Shown here in pieces: positions 27,140 through 37,431 of a stretch of DNA of 64,000 nt. The stretch lies in NCBI GenBank assembly GCA_900317125.1, contig ONFR01000005.1, positions 1-64,000 of the forward strand. The letters are read 5' to 3'. Under the pieces are notes generated by a model. The model worked only from the letters and a program-made list of their open reading frames with translations, was not told where the DNA came from and did not search any database. The DNA comes from an uncultured Bacteroidales bacterium (GTDB lineage: Bacteria; Bacteroidota; Bacteroidia; Bacteroidales; P3). The position numbers and the translations under genes are program-made. Every line of letters begins with the position of its first letter. Position 1 is the first letter of the stretch.

Positions 27140-28627
27140 ATGAAACACGGTTTTGACAACGAGAAGTATCTCAAAATTCAGTCCGAACACATTAAGGAAC
27201 GCATTTCCAAGTTCGGAAACAAACTTTACCTAGAATTTGGCGGTAAGCTTTTTGACGACTACCACGCCAGTCGTGTCCTCCCCGGATTTGAGCCCGACAG
27301 CAAGCTGAAGATGCTCATGCAGTTGCGCGACGATGCCGAGATAGTGATTGTCATCAGTGCCCGCGACATTGAGAAGAACAAGGTGCGCGGCGACTTGGGC
27401 ATCACCTACGATGTGGATGTGCTGCGGTTGCGGGACGAGTTCCTGAACCGAGGACTCATGGTAAGCGGAGTGGTGATAACCCAGTACAATGGTCAAGGGA
27501 GCGCCAAGGCTTTCCGCGAGCGGCTGGAACGTCTGGGCATCAGCGTCTACTATCATTATGTGATTGAGGGTTACCCCACCAATGTGGACTTGATTTGCTC
27601 GCCCGACGGCTTTGGGCGCAACGAGTATGTCGAGACCACACGCCCCCTGGTGGTGGTCACCGCCCCCGGCCCCGGCAGCGGTAAAATGGCTGTGTGCCTC
27701 AGCCAGCTCTATCAGGAGAACCAGCGCGGTGTGAAGGCGGGCTACGCCAAGTTCGAGACCTTCCCCATCTGGAGCATTCCCCTGAAGCATCCCGTCAATG
27801 TGGCTTACGAGGCCGCCACCGCCGACCTCAACGACGTGAACATGATCGACCCCTTCCACCTCGAGGCTTACGGCAAGACGACGGTGAACTATAACCGCGA
27901 CATCGAGATATTCCCTGTTTTGAATGCCATTTTCGAGGGCATCTACGGTTACAACCCTTACAAATCGCCTACCGACATGGGGGTGAACATGGCCGGCTTC
28001 TGCATCAGCGACGACGAGGTGTGTTGCCAAGCTTCGAAGGACGAAATCATCCGCCGCTATTATAACGCCCTCTGCGAGTTTGCCATGGGCAAGGCTTCCG
28101 AGACAGAAGTGAACAAGATCGCCTTGCTGATGAAGCAGCTAAAGCTTACTACCGCCGACCGCCGTACCACCGTTGCTGCCCACGAGCGCAAGCTGAAAGA
28201 GAATGCCGACGCCTCGGCCATCGAACTGCAGGACGGCACCATCATCACCGCCCACAGCAGTGCCCTTCTCGGTCCCAGTGCTGCATTGCTGCTCAACGCC
28301 ACCAAATACCTGGCAGGCATCGACCACAGTGTGAAACTCATCGCACAGGAGATTATCGAGCCTATCCAATACACTAAAGTCAAGCTGCTGCACGGCCACA
28401 ATCCCCGTCTCCATACCGACGAGGTGCTGGTGGCACTCTCCATGCTCAGTCTCACCGACGAGAAGTGCCGTCGTGCCCTTGCCACCTTGCCCCAGCTGAA
28501 CGGTTGTCAAGTGCATGCTACGGTGATGTTGAGCGAGGTGGACCACAAAATCTTTAAGAAACTGGGCATCGGTCTCACCTCCGACCCACTGCAGAAATCG
28601 GCAACCCGCCGACCCGCCGGTAGTTAA
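27140..28627 (+). CDS. DUF1846 domain-containing protein
   Basis: The 495-aa protein matches DUF1846, a family of conserved cytoplasmic proteins with unknown biochemistry. Visible features are GFDNEKYLKIQSEHIKERIS near the start, a glycine-rich nucleotide-type loop TAPGPGSGKMAVCLSQLY (about 174-191), and a conserved LGPSAALLLNA region. It is a single gene with its own promoter and is the normal family length. An ATP-binding role is suggested by the loop but not established. Confidence 0.88.
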   Translation: MKHGFDNEKYLKIQSEHIKERISKFGNKLYLEFGGKLFDDYHASRVLPGFEPDSKLKMLMQLRDDAEIVIVISARDIEKNKVRGDLGITYDVDVLRLRDEFLNRGLMVSGVVITQYNGQGSAKAFRERLERLGISVYYHYVIEGYPTNVDLICSPDGFGRNEYVETTRPLVVVTAPGPGSGKMAVCLSQLYQENQRGVKAGYAKFETFPIWSIPLKHPVNVAYEAATADLNDVNMIDPFHLEAYGKTTVNYNRDIEIFPVLNAIFEGIYGYNPYKSPTDMGVNMAGFCISDDEVCCQASKDEIIRRYYNALCEFAMGKASETEVNKIALLMKQLKLTTADRRTTVAAHERKLKENADASAIELQDGTIITAHSSALLGPSAALLLNATKYLAGIDHSVKLIAQEIIEPIQYTKVKLLHGHNPRLHTDEVLVALSMLSLTDEKCRRALATLPQLNGCQVHATVMLSEVDHKIFKKLGIGLTSDPLQKSATRRPAGS

Positions 28628-28797
28628 CCACAATCGGTCATTGGATTGTACCTGCTCGAAATCTTCTACGGAGAAATAACCTATCTATCAACATGGTATG
28701 CTATTAAGCGAAAGTCCCTATTGTGACTGATCTGACACCCCGATGCGACCGCCATCTGCAAGCGGGTGGTTGAAGGCTGGTAGCTGGGGGCAGCTAT

Positions 28798-28836
28798 GAA
28801 AAAAAACAGGGCTGACATCTTGTGGTGTCGGCCCTT
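28798..28836 (-). terminator. Terminator of the leftward clpS operon
   Basis: AGGGCTGACA (28808-28817) pairs with TGTCGGCCCT (28826-28835) with one G-T wobble; on the minus strand a run of T residues follows (A run at 28799-28806). It lies 66 bp beyond the clpS stop. The rest of 28628-28901 shows no gene. Confidence 0.8.
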
Positions 28837-28901
28837 ATTGATTGTTGCGATGATGCACTGTTACATGTTGCGGATTTGGGTGGGTGGGGTGAGAATCGGG
28901 A

Positions 28902-29183
28902 TTATTGAACGATTTCGGAGGTGAGCTGTTTGTCGAGGAGGGCGGTGTGCATGGGGAGGAGGGTTTCGTAGCTGCCGTGCTTGACGGTGCATTTGCCGTG
29001 GCAGTGGACGAGGATGGTGCATTGCTCGGCTTGGGCGTAAGAGATGCGGCAGATGTCGACGAGTGACTTGATGACGTAGTCGAAGGTGTGGACGTCGTCG
29101 TTGTGCAGAACAAGGTTGCAGCCGGAGTCTTCGAGGACATCGGCATTGTCTTGCGACTGGGGGGATATTTTGGGTGATTCCAT
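28902..29183 (-). CDS. clpS: ClpS, adaptor of the Clp protease
   Basis: The 93-aa cytoplasmic protein has the ClpS core (LVLHNDDVHTFDYVI, then CTILVHCHGKCTVKHG), which recognises N-degron substrates and hands them to ClpA/ClpC-ClpP. An open frame extends 55 codons upstream into ispF, but the start MESPKIS at 29183 fits the family. It is the last gene of a leftward group with ispF and porV. Confidence 0.9.
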   Translation of the reverse strand: MESPKISPQSQDNADVLEDSGCNLVLHNDDVHTFDYVIKSLVDICRISYAQAEQCTILVHCHGKCTVKHGSYETLLPMHTALLDKQLTSEIVQ

Positions 29184-29211
29184 TTTATTGATTATGTGTT
29201 TAGGTGTGGTT

Positions 29212-29685
29212 CTATGCAGGAAGAAGGAGTGCGATAGCGTGGGCGCTGATGCCTTCTTCGCGGCCCTCGAAACCAAGGTGCTCGGTGGTTGTTGCTTTGA
29301 CAGACACTTGTCCGGGTTCGATGCCGAGGATGGAGGAGATGCATTCACGCATCTGCGGGATATAAGGGCCTACCTTGGGCTTTTGTGCGACGATGATGCT
29401 GTCGATGTTGCCTACACGGTAGCCGTTTTCGAGGAGCAGTTCGTTGCAATGGCGCAGCAGGAGTTTGCTGTCGATGTTCTTGTATTTCGGGTCGTTGTCG
29501 GGGAAGTGTTTGCCGATGTCGCCTAATGCTGCAGCTCCTAGCAGTGCATCGCAGATGGCATGGAGGAGCACGTCGGCGTCGGAATGGCCGAGCAACCCCA
29601 GGGTATGGGGTATCTCTATGCCCCCGAGCCAGAGTTTGCGGTCGGGGACCAGTTGGTGGACGTCGTAGCCAAGACCGATGCGCAT
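29212..29685 (-). CDS. ispF: 2-C-methyl-D-erythritol 2,4-cyclodiphosphate synthase
   Basis: This 157-aa enzyme makes MEcPP in the non-mevalonate isoprenoid pathway. Zinc ligands are Asp8 and His10 (GYDVHQL) and His in [10 protein letters not shown]; the end has [16 protein letters not shown]. The start [12 protein letters not shown] at 29685 is the classical one; the frame runs upstream only because it overlaps porV. Just 4 bp separate it from the porV stop, so they are one operon. Confidence 0.95.
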   Translation of the reverse strand: MRIGLGYDVHQLVPDRKLWLGGIEIPHTLGLLGHSDADVLLHAICDALLGAAALGDIGKHFPDNDPKYKNIDSKLLLRHCNELLLENGYRVGNIDSIIVAQKPKVGPYIPQMRECISSILGIEPGQVSVKATTTEHLGFEGREEGISAHAIALLLPA

Positions 29686-29689
29686 GGTG

Positions 29690-30889
29690 TTAAATGGTGG
29701 GATTGTTTTGTTTGGACTTGAAGTTGAAGATGAGAGAGATGCGGATGGTGTTGGAGAGGGGGTTGCTGCTGAAACTGGTGGTGGGCACGAGGTAGGCAAC
29801 ATCGAACTGGACGATGTTGTATTTCAACCCGAATCCGAAGGTGAGGTATTGGCGGCCGCCTTTGGTGGCGTGTTCGAAGAAGTAGCCCGCACGTGCGGCG
29901 AGGGTTTGTTTGTACCAGTATTCGCCACCGACAGAAAATTGAAGCTCGCGGAGCTCTTCGCTGAATCCGCCGGGAGCGTCGTAGAAGGATTGGATGGCTC
30001 CACGCACGACACCGGTGTTGTAGTATTCGGTCATGTTGCGGTAGTACTTGCTGTAGGTGCTGTCGCCCACGGTGACAGGGGGTGTGGGGACAAGGAGTTT
30101 GTTGATGTCGAACAGGAGCGAGATGTCATTGGATTCGTTGATGTGGTTGGTGTAGCGGCCGCCGATGCGTAGGTTGGCGGGCAGAAACTCTTTCTTGGTG
30201 TCGTCGTCGGAATAGGAGAGTTTGGCACCAAGGTTGCTGAAGAAGGCACCAAAGGCGATTTCCTGCGATTTGTCGATGGGCGACTGCCAATAGAGGCCCA
30301 GATCGGCGGCGATGCTGGTGGCGGGTTTGGTGGTGACGTATCCGCTTCCGTCGGAAATCTGTTGTCCGTTGGTGAGGTCGGAGTTGACAAAACGTCCGGT
30401 GGCGCCAAGCGAAAGCTGGTTGTTGAGTTTCATGGCATAGGTGACATCGACGGCAAACTCGTTGGGGTTCATAGTGCCGCGGGTATTGCCGTCGGCATCG
30501 GTACCCTGAATCTCGCCAAGTGAGAAATAGGTGAGTGAGGCACCGACGGCGCTACGGCTGTTGATGCGATTGAAGCCTCCAAGGTAAAGGAGGTTCATGT
30601 CTGATACCTTCAGGTTGCGCAGCCAAGGGGTGTAGGTGGTTCCGACCCCGATGTCGCCGTCGATAAAGGCGTATTTGGCATTGTTCCAGTGGGCTGAATA
30701 GATGTCGGGCGTGGAGGCGGCACCTGCATCACCCATGCCTGCCGAGATGGCGTCGGGGGCGATGAGCAGGATGGGCATGCCTGTAGAGATATAGTTTTTT
30801 GTCTGTCCTGTAAGACCAGGCAATTGAGCCATTGCTATGCCCGGAAGGGCAAGCAGGGTTGCGATGATAATCGGTTTGATACTCTTCAT
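29690..30889 (-). CDS. porV: T9SS outer-membrane protein PorV (LptO)
   Basis: The 399-aa protein has a signal peptide and the PorV opening ([20 protein letters not shown], then SAGMGDAG), and a FadL-like outer-membrane beta barrel ending in [11 protein letters not shown]. PorV binds T9SS cargo at the translocon and carries it to the PorU sortase for attachment to lipopolysaccharide. Here porU lies 63 bp upstream in the same direction, as a functional pair; the pair also occurs in Porphyromonas gingivalis. Confidence 0.93.
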   Translation of the reverse strand: MKSIKPIIIATLLALPGIAMAQLPGLTGQTKNYISTGMPILLIAPDAISAGMGDAGAASTPDIYSAHWNNAKYAFIDGDIGVGTTYTPWLRNLKVSDMNLLYLGGFNRINSRSAVGASLTYFSLGEIQGTDADGNTRGTMNPNEFAVDVTYAMKLNNQLSLGATGRFVNSDLTNGQQISDGSGYVTTKPATSIAADLGLYWQSPIDKSQEIAFGAFFSNLGAKLSYSDDDTKKEFLPANLRIGGRYTNHINESNDISLLFDINKLLVPTPPVTVGDSTYSKYYRNMTEYYNTGVVRGAIQSFYDAPGGFSEELRELQFSVGGEYWYKQTLAARAGYFFEHATKGGRQYLTFGFGLKYNIVQFDVAYLVPTTSFSSNPLSNTIRISLIFNFKSKQNNPTI

Positions 30890-30952
30890 TAGAATTGTCT
30901 TTATACCCTCAAAAACGGAGTAAGTTGTCTTTTATTGTATCGGAGGGATGAT

Positions 30953-33900
30953 TTAATTGTGCACAATCTTGGATGTGGAGGTGAGCAGTTGCCCGTCGGA
31001 GGTGGACAAACTGATGCGTGCGATGTATATGCCTCGTGGCACACGGAAGCCGTTGGAGGCGGTGAAGTCCCATTGGTAATTAAGCACGCAGGACCCTGTT
31101 GAGGGGGTGACGGAGCGTATCAGCGTACCACGGATGTCGAAGATGTCGATGGTGGCTGACGTGATGTCGTAGGGTAGGTTGTGCTCGACCCTGAGGGTGG
31201 TACGGTCGCTGGCCGGATTGGGTGTGGCGTCGAATCGGCCGATTTGTGGTGTGCGGTCGTTGACAACATAGAAGTGGATGGTAGCAGAAGAGGAGTAGTT
31301 GAAGATGTTCCAGCATTTGAGGGTGAGCGTATGGCGGCCTTCGTCCAGTTTGCCGAGGGTGTAGCGAATCTCTCCTCTGCGGCTGTCGGTGATGTTGGGT
31401 TCGAAGAAATCGTTCAGCGTCACGGTGCTGTAGGGGTTGCCGTCGATGACGGCGGTGATGTCGTGTCCCAACCCGCTGCCAGCGGCATTGATGCCTACCG
31501 AGTCGAAGAGTTGAGCATAGAGTGTGGGGGTTTCGTTGGTCAAGCCACCGTTGCGGAAGGTGGTGTCGCCTATGAAGAGCCGGATGTCGGGATGTATTTC
31601 GTTGATGACAAGGTCGTCATTGAATCCGCCAAACATGATGTTGGTGTATGCCCCGGTGGCATCGGTGGCTTGGTTGCGGGCGTAGTGGGAGAGTTTGGCG
31701 TAGTCGAAACGGTAAGAAACGTCGCGAGGCACAATGAACGAATAGGAGAAGGTGCCGGAGGTGACGGTTTCGCGTCCTTTGTAGAGGATGCTCTTCTGCT
31801 GCACAAAGTCCACTTCGGTGCTGTCGTTGTCGTTGGCAAGGGTGCGGCATTTTATTTCACGGTCGAACACCACAGGGTAGATAGTGCCGTCGAAGTCGGT
31901 GAGTACATTCCCTTGAGGGTCGCGTATCTCGCCGTCCACAGTGACGCGCGACAGCACGAGGGCGGAATCGGTCACAGCAGGATTGACAGGCATTTGGTTG
32001 ATATGGGTGACAACCACCTCGTTGCGTGGATGGGAGAGATGCAGTGCGGGGTCGCCAATCAATGCAATGCAGTGCGACACACTGGTTCTGTTTTTGGCCA
32101 ACCGCAGCGCGTCGCCGATGGTGTTGGCTGGATCCAGGGCGAAGAGGCATACGTCGGCATTGAAGCGCTGCACATGATGTATGGGACGTGAAGCGGACAC
32201 GATGCCCACCCCTGCCGCTTCGGCCAGTAGGAAGGCTTCGGCGCCGCAGATGTCGTTGACTTGGTCGAATTTGCCGAAGGTGCAAGTGCTGGTGACAAAG
32301 AACGCCAGGCGGTCGGTGTTGGTGTATTTGTCAATATCGGAGAATTCCATGAAACGCTCAGTGCCGATATAGTTGCTAGAGCCATGGCCGATATAGTTCA
32401 GCAGCAGGCAGCCGTAGTTCATGCGCTGACGCAAGGCGTTGTTTACATCGGGATAGTATGAGCCATCCGCCCCTGATTGTTGGGGATAGGCGTCGGCATA
32501 GATGCGGTCAATGTTGAAATGGGGATATAGCTGCTTGATGTTGCGGGCCATAATCTCCGAGTCGCTGGCAAAGTTGGTGTCGTATGGCGAAGAGGGGTCA
32601 GCGTCGTCGGCCAGCAGCGCCACATAGTTGCGCCAGTCGCCACGTATCTCGTCGCGGGTAAGGTCTTTGCGGGTCATGTATCCCTCAATCTTGTCGACAA
32701 TATGTGTTGCTTCGGCAACTGTTTTGGCGGGGATGCGGCCGATGCTGACGGTCATCTCGTTGTCGAAAGGACCGGAGGTGTGGTCGGACAGGTAACCGTA
32801 GACGTCGTCGCTGGGATAGGCCGACCCCTCGGAGTCGAACGACGAGGGTGTCTGATAGGTCACAGCGGTGGTTTGGTGGGCACCGAGATAGTCTCTGTTG
32901 TCGTAAGTCCCTTTGCCGAACAGCAGGAGATGGCTGGGTTTCAGTGTCCCTTCGGGGGCTTTGTTGCGCATGCAGCGGAGCATCTGGCGGATGGCCATGG
33001 GGTCCTGTTTCCCCGACGAAAATTCGTTGAACACCTGTTCTTGCGTCACTACCATGACGGACATGCCGTCGAGTTGGCGGTGAAGCATGGCCAGCCGTTC
33101 GGCTTGTTCGATATAGTCGTGGTGGCATACAATTACATAGTCGGGGGTTGTGGCTCCATGGATGTCTTGGTTGGGAAGGGCTGCGATGCCTTCAGGGATA
33201 AATGCATCGGAATCGGTGAACAGGATGAAACTGCGTGCTTTGTTGGAGGAGGAGAGGAAGGAGAAACGGTTCGTGGCTTTAGTGACCGGGTTGCTTACAG
33301 GTTGCAAGGGATTGGTGATGTCCCATACGCGCACACCCTCACCACTGCCAGATACGACAAACTGTAGTTGTTGCGATTGGCTCAAATGGCTTTTGTTGCG
33401 GATGGTTTGCTGTCCACCTGAATAGGAGAGGGGGACGGTGGCGTTGAGTTCGATAAAGTCGAGATACCCGGCGGCGTTGCTTTCGCGGGGTTCGTAGGTG
33501 TATTTAAGAGAAATGGTGTTCGACGAGACACCGTTAGCCTTCTTATGGTAGATGTTGTAGGTGGTACTGTTGGGGAAGTCGTGTTGGAAGGAGGAGTTGG
33601 CTGCCGTCACGTTCAGTTGGGCATAACTGGTAGAGATGCTTGCAAAGGCATACCTGATGTCGACAGTGCCGTCGGTAGGGGAGGAGGGAAGGGTAAGCGA
33701 ATAGGAACGGCTGGATAAGGAAGGTGTGTATTTGTCGGCCACCCATATCTGCCCTCCGCCGTGCGTGTTGATGCGGTTTTCGTGATAGAGTGCGGTGGCA
33801 GTGTGGGAGACTACCTCCAACGGATTGTCTGCTTGGGCAGAGCTTTGCTGTACCCGTTGATTGTCGGTTGTGTTCTCGCCGGTGGTAAGATAGTAGAAAT

Positions 33901-34318
33901 TATAGTTCGCGTAAGCGTGTACATTATATTCAAAAAGGTCGTCGTCAGCCACGTAGCGCCATGTGTCAGGGGCTTCGCCATAGAACAGCAGGTAGTCCTC
34001 GCTGTCGAAGATGCCGTCGTGGTCGATGTCAATAATCTCTATGGCAACGCTCTCAAGGTCGTCGGGTTGTGCGGTGGAGTTGCTCATGGCAAGCATTTTG
34101 CCTTCCGAGCCGTACAGTTGGATGCTCGTGCATGGCACTTGGGCGAGGGTCTCGACTTGAAGTGTGGTAATCTTGTAAACACCTGTTGCCGAGACGGGAA
34201 TCTTATACCACAATCCCGATGCCAGCCGCGACTGAGCTGCATATTCTTGAGCCGGTAGCTCGGCATACAGCGACATCATGGCACAAAAGGCAAGCAGGGC
34301 TATTCTTTTTGAAAACAT
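30953..34318 (-). CDS. porU: T9SS sortase PorU (gingipain-fold)
   Basis: The 1121-aa protein has a signal peptide (MFSKRIALLAFCAMMSLYAE) and a C25 gingipain-like domain with His645 (NYIGHGSSN) and Cys679 (FVTSTCTFGKFD), close to the catalytic His657/Cys690 of P. gingivalis PorU. It ends in its own T9SS-type C-terminal domain (ATPNPASDRTTLRV, FDIRGTLIRS, VPRGIYIARI). It removes sorting domains from cargo at the cell surface and links the cargo to A-LPS. An ATG 27 codons upstream (34399) lacks a signal peptide and is rejected as the start. Confidence 0.93.
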   Translation of the reverse strand: MFSKRIALLAFCAMMSLYAELPAQEYAAQSRLASGLWYKIPVSATGVYKITTLQVETLAQVPCTSIQLYGSEGKMLAMSNSTAQPDDLESVAIEIIDIDHDGIFDSEDYLLFYGEAPDTWRYVADDDLFEYNVHAYANYNFYYLTTGENTTDNQRVQQSSAQADNPLEVVSHTATALYHENRINTHGGGQIWVADKYTPSLSSRSYSLTLPSSPTDGTVDIRYAFASISTSYAQLNVTAANSSFQHDFPNSTTYNIYHKKANGVSSNTISLKYTYEPRESNAAGYLDFIELNATVPLSYSGGQQTIRNKSHLSQSQQLQFVVSGSGEGVRVWDITNPLQPVSNPVTKATNRFSFLSSSNKARSFILFTDSDAFIPEGIAALPNQDIHGATTPDYVIVCHHDYIEQAERLAMLHRQLDGMSVMVVTQEQVFNEFSSGKQDPMAIRQMLRCMRNKAPEGTLKPSHLLLFGKGTYDNRDYLGAHQTTAVTYQTPSSFDSEGSAYPSDDVYGYLSDHTSGPFDNEMTVSIGRIPAKTVAEATHIVDKIEGYMTRKDLTRDEIRGDWRNYVALLADDADPSSPYDTNFASDSEIMARNIKQLYPHFNIDRIYADAYPQQSGADGSYYPDVNNALRQRMNYGCLLLNYIGHGSSNYIGTERFMEFSDIDKYTNTDRLAFFVTSTCTFGKFDQVNDICGAEAFLLAEAAGVGIVSASRPIHHVQRFNADVCLFALDPANTIGDALRLAKNRTSVSHCIALIGDPALHLSHPRNEVVVTHINQMPVNPAVTDSALVLSRVTVDGEIRDPQGNVLTDFDGTIYPVVFDREIKCRTLANDNDSTEVDFVQQKSILYKGRETVTSGTFSYSFIVPRDVSYRFDYAKLSHYARNQATDATGAYTNIMFGGFNDDLVINEIHPDIRLFIGDTTFRNGGLTNETPTLYAQLFDSVGINAAGSGLGHDITAVIDGNPYSTVTLNDFFEPNITDSRRGEIRYTLGKLDEGRHTLTLKCWNIFNYSSSATIHFYVVNDRTPQIGRFDATPNPASDRTTLRVEHNLPYDITSATIDIFDIRGTLIRSVTPSTGSCVLNYQWDFTASNGFRVPRGIYIARISLSTSDGQLLTSTSKIVHN

Positions 34319-34542
34319 GCTCCAATAACTGACTTCCTTCTTTTTTATTGTGTTCCCTGTTAAAAAAAGGCTGTGCATTTCGCACGAGCCATCGCCCATC
34401 TTCTTCGAGTGGTTGGAAGGGCGGGTAAGGCCGGTGGGTGGAGCGCTGTCCGAGGGCAGTCGCCTGCACGATAAAATAGCGTGTCTTCGGATGAAGCAAT
34501 AACCGCCTTTGCAGATTTATGGAACGTGGTTTTCGAGTGCAA

Positions 34543-34569
34543 AAAATGAGGTAAAAAGAGCCTCATTTT
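34543..34569. promoter_or_regulatory. Terminator-like hairpin between divergent T9SS genes
   Basis: AAAATGAGG (34543-34551) pairs perfectly with CCTCATTTT (34561-34569). It lies in the 426-bp gap (34319-34744) between divergent porU and porP and ends no visible gene. It could be an attenuator in the porU or porP leader or end a small RNA. The rest of the gap shows no gene. Confidence 0.4.
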
Positions 34570-34744
34570 CTGAAAAAACGGGTCTGAAATGCAAGAAAAA
34601 ACAGTCCGCAAAGGGCAGTTGTTGAAAAATAAATGTGGTGATATTCATGGTGTTGTATTTTTTTTTTGAGAGAAACATAATTATTTGACAAAAAAATCGT
34701 AATATTGCCAATCAATTTTAGGCTCATTTTATACTAAAATTCGC

Positions 34745-35752
34745 ATGATGAAAAAGTACAATAAAATTACGCTGATACTGCTGTTTGCCGCTCTTGGCAT
34801 GCAGGGGGTAAAAGCTCAGGATGTGGGATATTCGCAGTTCTTTGCCAATCCCCTGTACCTCAATCCCGCCTTTGCAGGATCTAAGGTTGCTCCACGTATT
34901 TCGTTGGCCTACCGTGCACAGTGGCCGGGTTTGGTTAGTGCATTCTCTTCGGTCAGTGCCTCTTATGACCAGTATATACCCGATTTGCATGGTGGTATTG
35001 GCGCCATTGTGCTCTCCGATCGCCAAGGCGACCATGGTATGCTGAATACGAATATGTTAGGTGCCATGTATTCATTCCGTTTCCGCTTGCACGAGGATAT
35101 CTACATCAACCTCGCCCTGCAGGCTTCGGTGGTGAATATCAATCTGAACTGGGACCCCAACATTATGCGTTTCCCCGACCAGATCGATGCCCATTGTGGT
35201 TGGATTAACATCACCTCGGCTACTCCTCCCGACCGCACCAGCGTCTTCTATCCCGATTTTGCTGCCGGTGCTATGGTTTATGGCCCTGCGTGGTATGCAG
35301 GTTTTGCTGCCCACCATCTCAGCCAGCCTAGCCAGGGTTTCTATAGCGAAGACCGTGTGCCCATCAAGTTCACTGCCAATGCCGGTGGTTTGATTAACAT
35401 CTCCGAGGAGCGCCGCCGTCAGTCTTCTCTGGGTCTTGGCACCCCGGTCATCTCCCCCAACCTCATCTATCAGTATCAAGGTGGTTTCCACTATTTCAAC
35501 TATGGTCTCTACCTCGACTGGATGCCCTTCCTCGTGGGTTGCTGGTATCGCCACGGGCTTGAAAACCCCGATGCTTTCATCTTCATGGTCGGTGCCCAGC
35601 ATGACCACTTCAAAGTCGGCTATAGCTACGACGTGTCTGTCTCGGAGCTGAGCAACAGTGTCCTTGGTGCCCACGAAATCACCGTCGGTATCCTTTTGCC
35701 CGTGCCCGAACAGAAGCACAAGGTCAAGGCAATCCGCTGCCCGTCCTTCTAA
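34745..35752 (+). CDS. porP: T9SS PorP/SprF-family outer-membrane protein
   Basis: The 335-aa protein has a signal peptide (MKKYNKITLILLFAALGMQG) and the PorP/SprF opening QDVGYSQFFANPLYLNPAFAG, followed by an outer-membrane beta barrel. Members of this family anchor the GldK/PorK-GldN ring or act with particular cargo. Immediately downstream comes gldK, which supports a core T9SS role rather than a cargo-specific one. Confidence 0.9.
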   Translation: MMKKYNKITLILLFAALGMQGVKAQDVGYSQFFANPLYLNPAFAGSKVAPRISLAYRAQWPGLVSAFSSVSASYDQYIPDLHGGIGAIVLSDRQGDHGMLNTNMLGAMYSFRFRLHEDIYINLALQASVVNINLNWDPNIMRFPDQIDAHCGWINITSATPPDRTSVFYPDFAAGAMVYGPAWYAGFAAHHLSQPSQGFYSEDRVPIKFTANAGGLINISEERRRQSSLGLGTPVISPNLIYQYQGGFHYFNYGLYLDWMPFLVGCWYRHGLENPDAFIFMVGAQHDHFKVGYSYDVSVSELSNSVLGAHEITVGILLPVPEQKHKVKAIRCPSF

Positions 35753-35820
35753 TTTAAAAAATCAAAAAAACGAAACAAAATATCCGTCTTTACGTATACA
35801 GAGAAAAAAATTAACTCACT

Positions 35821-37377
35821 ATGAAGATTTTTAAATTGTCATTCCTTATGTTCGCCTCTGCACTGCTGATGGTAGCATGTGGCAGCAAAGAGCAGTCAGC
35901 CACTACGGGCTGGAATCTGAATGATACCGAATGGGGCGGTTTCGACCGTTCTTCATTCCAGGAGCAGATTACGGGTCCTGGCTTGGTGTTCATCGAGGGC
36001 GGTTCCTTCCAGATGGGCCGTGTAGCCGATGAGTCGCGCTTCTCATGGAACAATCTCGTCCACACCGTCACCGTCTCTTCGTTCTACATCGACGAGACCG
36101 AGGTGTCCAATCTCTCCTACCGCGAGTTTGTATATTGGATGAACCGCGCCTATGGCGAGGAGTATCCCGAACTGGTCAAGCAGATTTATCCCGACACCAA
36201 CGTGTGGCGTCAGCGCCTCTCCTGGGTCGAGAACTTCGTCGAGAACTATTTCCAGTGCGCTATGTTCAACGACTATCCTGTTGTTGGTGTGACTTGGGAG
36301 CAGGCCTCTCAGTTCTGCAAATGGCGTACCGACCGTGTCAACGAGAAGATCCTTGTTGACGCCGGCATCATCGACCTTGCACAGTCTGAGCTCACCGGTT
36401 CCGAAGCCTTCCAGACCGATGTCTATCTGGCCGGTCTTTACAAGGGTGAAGGTAAAGGTGTGCCCGACCTTGACCCCGCCAGCGGTGGTGAGAATCGTAA
36501 CGTCCGTCGTTCCGATGGTATTCTCCTGCCCAACTACCGTCTCCCGACCGAAGCTGAATGGGAGTTCGCCGCTCTTGGCATGATTGGCAACACCTTCGAT
36601 GAGCGTATCGTTGAGCACAAGACCTATCCTTGGGCTGGTCAGAGTGTCCGTTCCGCCAACAAGAAATACTACGGTCAGTTCCTTGCCAACTTCAAACGTT
36701 CGCGTGGCGACGCTATGGGTGTAGCCGGCAACCTCAACGACGGCTGGGAGTACACCGCCCCCGTCAAATGGTATTTCCCCAACGACTACGGCCTGTATCA
36801 CATGGCTGGCAATGTGGCTGAATGGTGTGGTGACGTCTATCGTAAGGATGTCAACCCCATTGGAGCCGACGACCAGAACCCCTTCCGTGGTAACGTCTAT
36901 AAATATGTTTCCATGAGCGAGGACGGCGAGGAAGCCGCTATCGACGAAGCTACTGGTAACCTGATTTATCAGAATGTCCCCGATGACATGAACCGCCGCA
37001 ACTATCGTCAGGCTGACAACATCAACTACCTCGATGGTGACTGGAACTCCAGCATCTACGACTTCGAAAGCAAAGAGTCCACCTCTGCTTCGGGCTGGCT
37101 GAGAGAGACCGATGAGGAAGATGAATCCGATGAGACCATAACCCGTTCCGACGAGGAGCAGACCAACCAGATGTACCACCGTGTCGACAGCACCGACAAG
37201 CACAACGTCACCTCTATGATCAACAACCGTGTGCGTGTTGTCAAGGGTGGTTCCTGGAAAGACCGCGCCTACTGGATGCAGTGCGGCACCCGTCGCTACT
37301 ACGACCAAGACCGCAGCACCTCCTGGATTGGTTTCCGCTGCGCAATGGACCGCATGGGCTCGCGTACTATCAAATAG
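35821..37377 (+). CDS. gldK: T9SS ring lipoprotein GldK/PorK
   Basis: The 518-aa protein has a lipobox (LLMVAC, Cys20) and an FGE/SUMF1-like fold with GPGLVFIEGGSFQMG, YRLPTEAEWEFAA, MAGNVAEWCGDVY and VKGGSWKDRAYW. This is GldK (PorK), which with GldN forms the ring under the outer membrane in the T9SS. In most Bacteroidetes gldL, gldM and gldN follow; here a strong terminator and a different lipoprotein gene come next, so those genes must lie elsewhere. Confidence 0.92.
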   Translation: MKIFKLSFLMFASALLMVACGSKEQSATTGWNLNDTEWGGFDRSSFQEQITGPGLVFIEGGSFQMGRVADESRFSWNNLVHTVTVSSFYIDETEVSNLSYREFVYWMNRAYGEEYPELVKQIYPDTNVWRQRLSWVENFVENYFQCAMFNDYPVVGVTWEQASQFCKWRTDRVNEKILVDAGIIDLAQSELTGSEAFQTDVYLAGLYKGEGKGVPDLDPASGGENRNVRRSDGILLPNYRLPTEAEWEFAALGMIGNTFDERIVEHKTYPWAGQSVRSANKKYYGQFLANFKRSRGDAMGVAGNLNDGWEYTAPVKWYFPNDYGLYHMAGNVAEWCGDVYRKDVNPIGADDQNPFRGNVYKYVSMSEDGEEAAIDEATGNLIYQNVPDDMNRRNYRQADNINYLDGDWNSSIYDFESKESTSASGWLRETDEEDESDETITRSDEEQTNQMYHRVDSTDKHNVTSMINNRVRVVKGGSWKDRAYWMQCGTRRYYDQDRSTSWIGFRCAMDRMGSRTIK

Positions 37378-37397
37378 CATTTAATATGCAACGAGAT

Positions 37398-37431
37398 AAA
37401 GTGGGGAGGAGCTATCTTCCCCACTTTTTAT
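37398..37431 (+). terminator. Terminator after gldK
   Basis: AAAGTGGGGA (37398-37407) pairs with TCCCCACTTT (37418-37427), followed by T residues, 20 bp after the gldK stop. Confidence 0.85.

Noticed and set aside
28628..28901. Possible tRNA or other stable RNA between the DUF1846 gene and clpS
   Set aside because: I looked for a cloverleaf and found none; only the leftward terminator is convincing.
36043..37380. A 445-codon open frame opposite gldK
   Set aside because: It is a shadow of the GldK gene without any recognisable feature.
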